Shown: in pieces, positions 32,725-43,685 of the stretch
Layout of the letters: each line of letters opens with the position of its first letter
How positions within the stretch are numbered: the stretch's first letter is position 1
Origin: Neurospora intermedia
Lineage: Eukaryota > Ascomycota > Sordariomycetes > Sordariales > Sordariaceae
Assembly (NCBI GenBank): GCA_037102815.1
Contig: BTPP01000003.1
Span: 5,146,001 to 5,210,000, forward strand
Direction: 5' to 3'
DNA length: 64,000 nt
Program-made: the position numbers and the translations under genes
The notes under the pieces: generated by a model
What the model was told of the DNA's origin: nothing
The model's database searches: none
Seen by the model: only the letters and a program-made list of their open reading frames with translations

Positions 32725-35700
32725 CATCTGCTTTTGGGGATTATTTGGACCGTCTGGTGACTCCAGTGATCTCTTCCAACAAGCTTGAGAGTCTTTTCCG
32801 CATCCCTGCCGTTGTTTGAGGGTCTGTTCAAACTCGTTCAATAGAGAGGCAGGACGTTTGGTAACGGTGAAGTTGGACTCTTCATCGGGCTTCGCGGTTC
32901 AATGTTTTAGGTTGATCATGGTTCGTGTTTATCAACGTGACTTGTCGGTAGGTCTCCAGGAAAACCACAAGCCGTTGGATTCGTAGTGAATTGTAAAAGA
33001 GCAAATGGCGGTTTAAAAGCACAGGGAGGGAGGAACTTTGAAAAGTAGAAATTTTCTATCAACTGGTCCGGCACATTAGCAAGAAGAGCTGTCAATCTGA
33101 CTCACTAAGAGAAAGGAGACTATGGTATAATCCTGCAAAGCAAAATGTGTCTTCGACGGATTTTCGAAAGATGTAATTGATGAGGTGCTGTATGCATAGA
33201 AATGTAGAGGTACTTCGTCTTCCGGACACCTCTGAGGCATTGTACCTCCTATTTCTTTACACCACGGACCTCAGCTGTCTTGAACATCAGACAGTCAACA
33301 GGTACCCATGTTCAAGTAGCCAATAAGGTTCTTGTTGTCATCAAAGCAGTTCAAACGGTATCGGAAAACATAGTCTGTTCGTAGCGAAACATGCATAAAT
33401 ATGTATGCAACACGTACATTGGTGACTTAGATCGATTGTCTCAGTGCTGATTTGTTCGGACTTGGGTTTCACCACATCTGAGACGGAAACTGCGGAAGGG
33501 AGGCTTGTAAATTAGAAGGAGGCAAGTGTAGATAGAGGTCGGGTAGCGGAGGGCAAGAGCGCAAGACGTGATTGCCGCGCTGCTGCTGGACTGGTACCAA
33601 GGGAAGACCGTTGGGAAGGAGTCAGGCATGTCGGTATATCTTCCACTTGCAGGCTCCTCAAGGGAGACCAAACCGTATTGATTCAAGAAGCTTGGTTTCA
33701 TTTTTTGCTGACAGCCAGATGTTGCGATCTGAGTTGGAATGGCTTCGTAGACTTGAACTAGCCAAATGATCTGGGTGTAATGGGTTGCATGATCGCAGTT
33801 AAGACTCGAAGCACGAAAGACAGTAAAAATGCGCAACCATCGTTTATGGATATCAACAAAAAGGGCAGGCACGGAAGAGAAAGAGAGAGGGGGACTTCCT
33901 TCGTTATGGCGCTGCCTTTTAAACGAGATGTTTGTGTGGCTTGCATCTTTCTGCAGATGTGAACGCTTTGAGTCGGTACTTGTACAGACTCCCTTCTACT
34001 TTTCGAACCCAACTGACCGACTCGACTCTTTCTGTGATATCCTGGGAATAGAGCGGGAAAGCGAGGCTTGTCTGGACTTGCCAAAGAAACTATCGCAAGG
34101 ATGCTGTGTTCCCGCTTCCATGTTATACCGATTTGTTCACTTGTCCCTGCCTAGACTCTGAGATTTAGGCAATCCGTTGTCTGGCCTTCATGTGACTCCA
34201 GTACCGTCTCCAGACTCGAGGCGGGAGTGAGTATTAGCTTCCAGGGATAACGATTGAACTGGAGTTGAATATCATTCGTTGAACGTCCTTTTTCTAGGCC
34301 AGAGGTCCAATCATCAAAATTGGTTGTTGGCCTTTTTCTCACCATTGTTCATGGTGACACAAGAGCGCTTGGTAATTGTGAAGATCGCGGCTCCAACTAT
34401 CCAACAGGGGAGCTTCGACCAAGGACGTTGCACCAGATGGTCACTCGGAAAGAGAAAGAGAAAAGGAGACACCATCACAAGAAAGATTAAGCGAGCGGAT
34501 GTGCGGCGCCTGCGGGATATTTGTTTGCTAATGACTCGTATGTTGTTGGCCAGACTGCAAACCATCAAACCCCCTTTGAAGTCAGCAAGAGGAGTATGGG
34601 AAGATGCACACCTTATTATGTCTAAGTTCTTTGAATGGTGCGTCCCATGAATGACGCGTCCCGTGAATAATGCACCAGATATTACCTAGGGATTCCATAA
34701 CATCGAAATATAAGAGGGCAGCTGCTGGAAATGTTGCGCAGCGCAGGCATGCATCAACTTGGACAATTGACTGTCAATGTCAAGCAGCATGTTCCCTCTC
34801 TCAAATCGGTGCTCTTTTCACAACATCTAGACGCGGGTAGAAGCCGTCGACCTGAGACAAGTGATCTTCACGATAGGCGCGGTATCACGTCTGACAACAT
34901 TCTCTCTCGTTCCTCCAATGTTTCAATGTTTCATGGTCGGGAACGCACTTTGGTGTTGAAACGCCAAAGTGGGGAGGGATAAACGGGCAAATCCCTGGGA
35001 GCCGCACGAGGGCGGGAGTTGAATGGTTGGTTTGCGCATTCTCGAAACAATGGAGATGGAAAGAAAACTTGTTCATACTCCTCCTTATACGCGTCCGCGA
35101 GGCAGATCTGATGAAGATCTCGGGTTTTGAAGCCATTCCCGGCTATCGATGGGACAATGCTGTCGTCTTTTTCTGGTTAGGCGTCAGAAGGGATGATGGC
35201 ATGTTGTACATCATCTTGCCCTGACATGCTCTGCTGCAAAGTTAGCCATACATTGTTTGGTACACATGTGACTTAACTGAACCATCATAGGCGCCAGGGG
35301 AGAAGGTTCTTGAATCTGGCTTAGATGTTGCACCAGGACGTGGAGGGGAGGTCGGTTTGGTTGGTTGTGGCGAAATTGTCTCCAAGGCCGGGACACCGGT
35401 GCGGACTGAAGTGAAGGTTACATCGGGGGACCCTTCAGATCTCGGACTGCCTTGCCCTCCACTTGTTGGCGATTTGGCTCATTGCTCGCTCCTCGCTCGT
35501 CTGTGGTTTCCCGTCGCTAGCAACCCCTCATGACACATTGCAATCTGGGGAACGTTGATGATTTTGTTTCATGGGAGAGGAGGCAGGATGGTAGCCGAGG
35601 CAGAGGGTGATTCGAGTGGTGCCGACTGCTAAGGTCTCGAAGCGCATTTCATTCCCTCGAGATTGCAGAAATCCTCTGGCCAATTTTCAGGGTACGGGCT

Positions 35701-37348
35701 TGGCAACCTTGATTTTCTCAGCTTCTCAAGAGTCTTGGCGATGGATCTCGTCAAATTCTCTCCATGTCACCTGCCCCGTCCTGTCTTAAAGGAAGTGGAA
35801 GTGGAAATGGAGTCATGCTAACAATATGCAGGGCACCACTCAACCAGAAAGTCGGTGGTTTGCGATGACGAGAGAGAATGCGATAACAAGGGCAAAAGAT
35901 GGTGTCGTTGAAGACGGGAATAAAGGCTGGGTTGGGATGACGGTTGTGCATGCTTTGATATCAAAAACCGTTATGCATGCCATTCTGGCTAGCGCATCCC
36001 GTTCGTCCCGTTGCATAATTCATCACAGATGATGCATGGAGACGCACAGAGCACAAGCAGGCCACTTCATTCAACTTTATATGGTTCATCTCGCCTTCCC
36101 AAACACGGTGGCGTCCTTTGCAAAGGAGACAACTGAAGAAAACACATGGGCCGGCTTGTTGGTTTGATCAAACTCACTCAAAGGGAAAGAATGCAACAGT
36201 CCGTCAACGTACATAGACGCCGTCCTTGTCAATCAACAGCCAGGCAAGACATTCGACCGCTGGAGTCGGAGTTTTTATTTATAAAATCTTGCAGACTCAG
36301 GCGCTGGGCCCACAGGGGCAGAGACAAAGAGAGATGTACTGCCGGCCCGCCGGACACCGTCATGCCAATGGTTCGTTCCATCTCGAATCGGGGTCAGCGG
36401 ATGGGCGCTGCGTGCGCCAAATTAAGGGCCTGTCCCGGCACGCCCAGGCCGCAATACGAGGCCACGCGGGGCCAGTTGGCAGTCTCTGCCGGTCGTTGCC
36501 AGCCTGTCGGCATTTTTTCGGACGGGTGGCTGACCATGGCTGACAGTGCTTGTCATCCCATCTTGGGGCGCCAAGTGTTTGCATCCTGCAGGACTTCGGG
36601 GTCTGTGGATATCAAACCCACAGTGCCCTGCCGCTTGGTGCCCACCGTGTCCACTCTTTCCACTTTGTACCCGACCCTCCGTTCCTTCCAGCGTTGGAAG
36701 GTGTGTTGTCCCCGTCGTCCACTTGTCTTCGTGACCTGAATGAACCGACGAATGCCTCACTCCCGTCATTGCAAGGAAATGGGATGCAGAGATCACGCCG
36801 CGCTCTTTTCCCGCTCCTCGTTCAAAATTCTACCATAGTAGTGTAGTGTAGCCGTCCCACCCACCCACCCAACCCTTCCACCATTTCTATCTATCTAGTC
36901 TCTCGTTTCCCATTTCCCACCCACTTTCCTATTTTCCCTTTCCCTCGCTTCTATTGTCATCATTATTACACTCTCAAATAAAAGGGATCCTAACCCATAC
37001 AATCGTTTCACCAACCGCGCGCATTTCCCTCGTTCGATTTCGCAACTTAACCCTATTCCCACTTCCACTTCCAGTCTCGATATCCGACGACACTCTCCCC
37101 GCTGAGAGCAACCGCCTTCGTTTAGTTGACTGGTCGACATTCGCCGCGCCCAAGGGAAGCTAATTAGCCTGCGCTAAACCCAAGAACCGATCGTCACCTA
37201 GTGCACACCCCGGGCCTCACCGAGCCAGCAGACTTACTGGAGGTCGTCGAGCCAGTGTAATAACCCTTCCCCATAAGGGTTCGACGATTCCCACGCATAC
37301 CATCAACCATCAACACCACATCAACACTTTCACATCAGTGTTATCATA
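32359..37348. other. Gene-poor region and leader of the Mid2-like gene
   Basis: About 5 kb of near-normal composition with no frame that I can support as a gene. The last 500 bp (about 36840-37348) is pyrimidine-rich with runs of CCCACC and TTCCC, which suits the promoter and 5' leader of the plus-strand gene at 37349. The earlier part may hold degraded gene pieces. Confidence 0.45.
32687..32724 (+). repeat. Poly-T tract (38 bases)
   Basis: An unbroken run of 38 T; on the minus strand it would read as a lysine run. Confidence 0.95.
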
Positions 37349-38224
37349 ATGCAGCTCAGTCGCCTACTTCTCGTTGGCCTTTCGGCCCTAAGCGTCGCCG
37401 AGGCCTCCTACATCCGCAAAGGCGTCAATGTCCCTCACCACAACAATGTCGGTCCCCTGGTGCGGAGAGCAGACAGCGATAGCTCCTCCGCCGACCTCCC
37501 CGTGGACACGAGCGTCAATGTACCGACCCCAGAGACGACATCAACAAAGGCTGCTCCTGCCACAACAACAAGCGCAGACCCACCAGCCGAGACCACTACT
37601 ACGTCCAAGTCTGTTTCGGTGCCAGCTGCCACGACAACGTCACCTCCCCCAGCACAGACAACCACGAAACCCACCAACAACGACCAGCCTACAGTAACAG
37701 CGAACCCTAACGGCGATGTTGTATCCTCTTCCAAGGAAGCAGCACCAGCACCGTCGTCCTCGGCTGGCGGAAGCGGTGGATCATCCAACAACGACGATGA
37801 CAACTCCAAGTCCAGCACGTCTGTCAAGCCCATCATCAAGACCATCACCCAAATCATCACCACCACCAACCAGCAGGGAGTTGCGACAACCGTGACGAGC
37901 GAAGCCCTCACTACCTCGACCCCGCCTCCTAGCCTTGCCTCCGGTAAGGACAGCAAGGACGGCGACATGTCGACCCAGACCCGCAACACTGTTATTGGTG
38001 TCGTTGTCGGTATCGGCGGAGCCATCATCTTGGCCGGCTTGGGCATCGTTGGCTGGAGGATCTATGGCCGCAAGAAGCAGTCCGAGGAGGCCGACAATCT
38101 GATGGATTATAATGATGCTGGCAAGCCCGAAGTTGGAGGATCCATGGTTGGACGCACCCCCTTCCAAAGCACGCTGGAGAGCTATCATGCGCCGACGCAT
38201 GTGAACCAGGCGTCAAACTTCTAA
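37349..38224 (+). CDS. Mid2-like single-pass membrane protein, putative wall sensor
   Basis: 291 residues, no intron. The N-terminus MQLSRLLLVGLSALSVAEA is a signal peptide. Next comes a Ser/Thr/Pro-rich extracellular region (about 40-205) likely to be heavily O-glycosylated. One transmembrane helix lies at about 211-235 (VIGVVVGIGGAIILAGLGIVGW), followed by basic RIYGRKKQ and a short cytoplasmic tail ending QASNF. This plan matches fungal Mid2/Wsc-type sensors of cell-wall stress and related Ser/Thr-rich type I membrane proteins. A signalling role is inferred from architecture; no cysteine-rich WSC domain is present. A long pyrimidine-rich leader precedes the ATG. Confidence 0.8.
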   Translation: MQLSRLLLVGLSALSVAEASYIRKGVNVPHHNNVGPLVRRADSDSSSADLPVDTSVNVPTPETTSTKAAPATTTSADPPAETTTTSKSVSVPAATTTSPPPAQTTTKPTNNDQPTVTANPNGDVVSSSKEAAPAPSSSAGGSGGSSNNDDDNSKSSTSVKPIIKTITQIITTTNQQGVATTVTSEALTTSTPPPSLASGKDSKDGDMSTQTRNTVIGVVVGIGGAIILAGLGIVGWRIYGRKKQSEEADNLMDYNDAGKPEVGGSMVGRTPFQSTLESYHAPTHVNQASNF

Positions 38225-40271
38225 TTTTTATCTTGCGATATATCCACAAACAAAGAAATATGAAGTTTTTGCGTTGTTCCATTTCGCTTTTCAAAGCGTA
38301 CCAAATCATCAGCGATCAAGATACCCCTTCCGCGTCTTTCAGTCGTCGCCGCCGTCGCCATCGCTGAGTTTGCCTGTTATCGGCTACGGCAGCCTGCATT
38401 TTTTTTTCTTTTTTTTTTCTTCACATAAAATGTTTTTCTAGATCTTACAAAACATGTGGCAATGCCACATCGCATTAACATTCTTCTTTCTGACTCGGCT
38501 CTGCTTGGTTTTGAACCCTGGGGGGCTCACATGTATATGATGTGGCAATCTACCGGTAGTGGGCAGAGCATTTATTTGGTATGCGTTTGGGGGAGGAGAA
38601 GATGCAACACAAAATTGATGTACACTACGTTTTCTCTACGTACACACACACTCATTACACTCCCACATCACGAAAAGATAACGAAATTTGAAAGGGCGGA
38701 AAAGTCATAGCAGAGCAGGCAAGCAAGCAGAAAAATGGATGGATGGATGGATTAGTGATGGATGAATGGATAGAAGGAAAGATATTTTCCAAATCATACA
38801 ACCGTTCCAACAAACCCACATTCCGCGCGAAGACAGTGTAGTCGAAATGACCTCGATTACTTTCGTGACACACTATCAGCCAACGATATTACAACTTGCT
38901 GGGCTGGATAGACATGGAGAAGGACATGGAACACCGTGCTTGCTTTGTGTTTGTTTCTTTGTTTGATGGAAGGCTTCCCCAGAGTCTTCTTCTTTGTTCA
39001 CTATCATCATGCTCAATCCCCAACTTGACTAGAACTACCTCGATAAAAACAAGTAATTGTCCTTCATCCAATTGGTCCCCAGGGCATCCTCGTTATTAAC
39101 TAATGAGATGGATACATCAGACATAAGCAAACCTAAGAAATGCGAAGCAAAGACGGGTTGATGCCACCTATGCAAGGTACTGTCTTATCCAAGATGGGCG
39201 ATTAGTAACGAAGCTTCACTATCAAGTCAAAGATTTCTTTTTGTTTTTGTCGAATTTGAAACAGCTTCGGTATTTACATAACTTACATAATTCCCTCAAT
39301 TTTCTCTGGATCCCCTGCTTCCTAGGTACTATTCTAGAAATGTTGATGATGTGGGTGTTCTAGTCAAAGGTGTGAGATCACGGGCTACCTAGGTACCTAT
39401 GGTATAAGCAAACCTCTTCTTTTAGAAATCACTGCCCCTGAGATGATGCTACATCGGATACCTCTCCGTTACACTTCCTCAATCTAGGTATGTAGCCGAC
39501 GGACTTGCTCGCTCGGAAGAAAACCTCGACTGAGTGGATGGCCATGGTTGATTGACCAGGGAGGTCAGTCAATCGTCACTATGTCACTCGGCGCTTTATA
39601 CGATATTAGAACATAGAACGTAGATCATCGTCGTGTTCGCCATGTAGGTAAAGAAGCCTTTTTATGCGCATCAAGTCACCACTTATTTTTATGTTTCTTA
39701 TGCCTCGTGGCTTAGCTTTTACTTTTAGATGACGAAGATATTCCTGGTATGGTTCCATTCCGGTCGGTGGTGGTCGGATCGGGGGCCGAGATTGGTAGGG
39801 ACTGGAGGCATGGGAAGGATTGTTCGTTGCAACCATGGACAACGACCCTCGTCTCAAGATTGTTTCAGCCTTCCTTTAACGAACATTGCCCGAACTACCT
39901 GTACCTACTGGCTGGAGAGCGCTTCTGAACCTGAGAATGATGAACTCTTTCCTTTCTTTCTTTGTCCTGAGAGTGTGTGTTCGCTGGGTTTATTCTGAAA
40001 AAGATCTTCACCGATACGAACGACTTTATTTTAGCTGGGCTGTGACGGCGACGAATTCTTCGGAACTGCTGCCTTTTTGAGTTGCTCTCCGGAATGTCTT
40101 TCGAGTGGAACGACACCTTGCTACATCTCCGCGCATAATACCACTGGCAAGGACGAGACGAGGCGACGAGAACTACGAGCCGAATCGCCTAGGGAGAACA
40201 TCAGATAACCTACTGAGCTCAACATTAACCAGAAGTCCAAGTCCGAGTCCAACTTGAAGCACTGATTTACC
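38225..40271. other. Intergenic region
   Basis: About 2 kb holding the 3' region of the Mid2-like gene and the promoter of the next gene. It contains a T-rich run near 38400-38420 and GGAT repeats near 38738-38752. No supported gene. Confidence 0.5.
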
Positions 40272-40298
40272 ATGATGAAGCCCACTCAGCATCTTCGA

Positions 40299-40332
<34 letters not shown>

Positions 40333-41108
40333 TCCTCCTCCTCGTCTTCTTTTCCAGCTACGCAACAGTCTTTGCCGCCTCACCAGACTCACCCACCCTC
40401 GAAGACACTCTCCACGCAGAACTTGACTTTGCCTACAACCTCCCGCGACAAGTGTCAACAGGTCAAGAACTCGACTCCTTCTTCCACACAGCCAACTTCC
40501 TCGGCGGAGCATCGCCGCAGCCGATAGTCTTTTCAGGGAACCCTTCAAGGCCATTTGAAGTAAATGGCGAAACCTTTGTGAGTTCTTTTTTTCTCTTCTC
40601 TTCTCTGCCTGCTCCCTTGCTGCTGCTTCGGGGCCAGTATGTAGCCGAGCGTTTACCATGCTACCATACATTATACTTGTATCTATCGAGTACTGACGAT
40701 GTACCTCACTCAGCCTGACTTTGCAACAGCAGCCAGCCGCGTCTGCGACAACCAAAAGAATGCGTGCGCGGATACGGCGAATGACGAGAACAAGAAGACG
40801 AGTTTTGGAGTTAGTGATTGTGATAAACAACGAGGTCAGTACAGTGATTTGCTAGTGTGTTTTCAAGGGAATTCAAAGAGTGAAGAAGAGTGTCTACTTC
40901 GTAGACTCTTGTCTTGGGCTCTCAGGCTCTTTGGGATCAAAGCTGTAGTCCTGATGGTTCCTTTGCGATACCACCTTGTTGACATATGGCTCTTTTAGAA
41001 CAATGCATGAACTCGATAGAGTCGGCGACGGAGACGAGCTTCGGGGCCAAGCCGGGACCGACGCTGGTGGTGTCGAATGCGACGCATGATATTTTCTGTG
41101 ATGTGTAG
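40272..41108 (+). CDS. Small secreted cysteine-containing protein
   Basis: The three exons are 40272-40577, 40714-40834 and 40999-41108, giving 178 residues. Donors are GTGAGT and GTCAGT; acceptors are CACTCAG and CTTTTAG; all phases agree. The N-terminus has a run of 11 Thr (ACG repeat), then a hydrophobic signal core (ILLLVFFSSYATVFA). The mature part has a region FHTANFLGG and PQPIVFSGNPSRPFEVNGETF, then five cysteines in VCDNQKNACADTAN, VSDCDKQREQCMNSI and DIFCDV. Related uncharacterised secreted proteins with this CDxQKNxCAD arrangement are widespread in filamentous ascomycetes. Function is unknown; an extracellular or wall location is likely. Two in-frame ATGs open the frame, and the first is used here. 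Confidence 0.8.
40299..40332 (+). repeat. ACG trinucleotide repeat coding polythreonine
   Basis: Perfect ACG units within the signal peptide of the small secreted protein. Confidence 0.9.
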
Positions 41109-43460
41109 AGTATGTGGCTCCAGACATTGGGTCTTCTTTTGGATTGTTGGCGTTGTGTGTTGAAGGAGTCACGGGAACCTTTGGGCATCATATTTCGACA
41201 TCGAATCAAGATTGATGTGGAAGCGCCCGGCTGAGCTGTTCGCCGAAAATGTTGTCCATTTCATCTTGACCTTCTTTTAGAATTTGGGCTCATTGTCGAC
41301 ATTGGGAGAGTTGGCGAGGAGAGAGATGTCGAAAGACATTACCTAGGCTGGCAACCAAGTCGCAAGAACCTTGATAGGCAGTACCTATGGCGTCGCTGCG
41401 TCAGTGGACTGAATGGTGCAAGTGGTATCAGCGACCTGCAGCAAGCGGCGTGCCTTTTTTCCTTCTCGTCCGTTCCTTGCTCACGGCAACGAACGATCGA
41501 TCGGGTTTCCCGCTCTGGAGATCCGGATGATGCCGAAGAGACAATGAGCTTTCTTTTCATCAAGTTCCATTCCACAGCCAATGACTGACTTGGACAAGTA
41601 CCTAGATTTGAAACATCAACATTCCAGCAAAGTGTTTTGCTTCACAAGGCCAACCAGTTCCAGCACTCCACATGCGAACCAGATCTTGGGGACCCGTGTG
41701 TTCCAGCCTCCTTGGGTATCGCTGCATGGCTCTGCCAGTTGGTGGGCCCTTGGTGGTGCGGGAGGCCATTTGGATCCGGGTTGATGCCAGCACGTGTGGT
41801 GTAGCCATGCAGTGGTGATGCAGCAGCCTCTTCTCTTACTCGTCGTCGTGGAGAAACCGGTCGTGCCCGTGGCTTACCCCTTTTTCCCGCTGGACGTGTT
41901 CCTGAATGGACAATGTAAGTTTCAGTTTGGACAGAGCCTCATCGTGGTGTTTCTTGCTCCTGCAGTGTAATCCGACAACGCAAACAAAAGAGCCAATGGG
42001 AAAACGGCAAGTATACTTGTTAAAACAAGGAACACAGGCAAGTGAAGAAGTACGGACGGCTACGGGAGTCGAAGCGAAGGGTGAGAGAACGGGAGGAGAA
42101 ATGGAAATGTTCTATGCAAGCGCGGGTAGCACGGTCAAAAGTTAAGAGGTACTTGGCGACCGCCTTGAGACAAGGGTTTTTTGGCCTATGCGGCTCAAGA
42201 TTGTGAAGGGTTCGCTGTGTGGGCAGCTGGCCTTGGCGGCGTGGATACAGAACCCCATTTCTCCCCGCTTTGTACTCGCCATCTGTCGAATCGCACGATG
42301 GTGTTCGGCGGACAATGTGGGGCAATCAGGGACCATTGACGGACTCGGCGAGGGTGATGCTGCGCAAAAAGGGACAGAAGACGGGACGGATGGTGATCAC
42401 CCACCGGAAAGAACGACGGGACGGCTGGGAAAGAGAAGAAACATGAAATCTCAGCGGGCGGGCGGTCAAGGGAAAAATAGGTAACCTAGAGGTAGGAATT
42501 GTTAAGTAGATTAGCGACAGAGGCACTCAGTCACCACTGCCGTGCAGTGTAGTGTGTTAACAGGTCCCAACCTCCAAGGCACTTAGTCTAGAGGTAGGTA
42601 CTAGCTAGTAGAGGTACTCATCACCTGCAGCAACACGGCAGCTGCAGCATCAGGTGGGCGCAACCTGACGGGAGTCCATCATCTGCAACGAACCACACCA
42701 ACCTCAACTGTCAACCAAGCAACCTTTCTCTCTCCATCGATCCATCCCGCTCTCGGTCCTCGGTTCGCCCACTGTTCTCCTCCTACCACTCACCACTGCA
42801 CACCCTGCGTCGGAAACGGAATCCCCAGAGTCCAGTCGTGGAAAACGCGTCGACAAACGCTCCATTCACAGCCGATACTTTGCGCGTCTTTGAGTGTTTC
42901 AGAAAAGTCAACTACCTCTACCTCTACACCTCCCGCTCTACAACCCGACACTATACAACCCACTCACTACCTGGGCCTTCTCTGAAAAGTCAAGAGCCAC
43001 CAATTCGCAGCGGTGAAAGAACAAGGAAAAAAAACAGAGCAACAGCTAGAGCCCCCTCGATGCGTTCGGAACTCCCGTCCAGAACCGTTGTTGCCTTCAC
43101 CCCTTCTTCTTCTTCTTCTTCTTCTCTTCGCTCATTTGTTGACTTTGGGACAACCCCGTAGTTAGTCCGTTACCGACTTTTTATCTTTCTTCTGTCCAGT
43201 CTCCTACCTCTAAAACTTCCTAATTGCCCCTTTTGGCTCTTCTGGTACTCCATCTTTTTTTTCTCCAGGTCTCGCCATTTGTCGACAGCTTTACTTACAC
43301 ACAGACCGTTACCGCGTGGGACAGTGGTAACAAGGGGGAAAGGGGATATCAACATCACGACCTTGTGGTGTTGACGCAAACTAAAATACAACCAAAAAAA
43401 TAAAATCGAGCATCGGTGGCAGACAGGCTCCGGCTTCGTCTGCACGCTGATCTCGTCCAG
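41109..43460. other. Intergenic region and leader of the coiled-coil gene
   Basis: About 2.35 kb. The right half (about 42700-43460) is pyrimidine-rich and should contain the promoter and noncoding first exon of the next gene. That exon ends at a GTAAGC donor at 43461. The left half shows no supported gene. Confidence 0.5.
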
Positions 43461-43685
43461 GTAAGCTTAAATCCATACATCCACTTTTTTGTAGCTCTCG
43501 AGCCCGTCCCCAACCCATCGTCCCCGTCTCCGTAGTCCATGTGCATACATGCTCTGTCAGTTCTGAATTCTGAAACCTCCCACTCCTGGCAACCTGACTA
43601 GGTAGTGATTCACATGCTACAACTCTCCCACCGCCTTTCGCATCCTGGTTGCTAACCTTGGACCTTTGCCTCCACCTTGTTCCAG
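43461..43685 (+). other. Probable 5' intron of the coiled-coil gene
   Basis: A GTAAGC donor at 43461 and a strong 3' site (branch GGTTGCTAACC, acceptor TTGTTCCAG ending at 43685). A nearer alternative donor, GTCAGT at 43556, would place an ATG at 43549 in frame with the main exon. Confidence 0.6.

Noticed and set aside
33441-33872. 143-codon minus-strand frame as a gene
   Set aside because: No known motif, no signal or membrane pattern, and no matching exons around it.
36146-36739. 197-codon plus-strand frame as a gene
   Set aside because: No recognisable domain; a similar-sized overlapping frame exists on the opposite strand; composition gives no preference and no supporting splice or start context was seen.
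38500-38530. GGTTTTGAACCC resembling a tRNA T-arm on the complement
   Set aside because: The stem does not pair over five bases and no acceptor, D or anticodon arms are found nearby.
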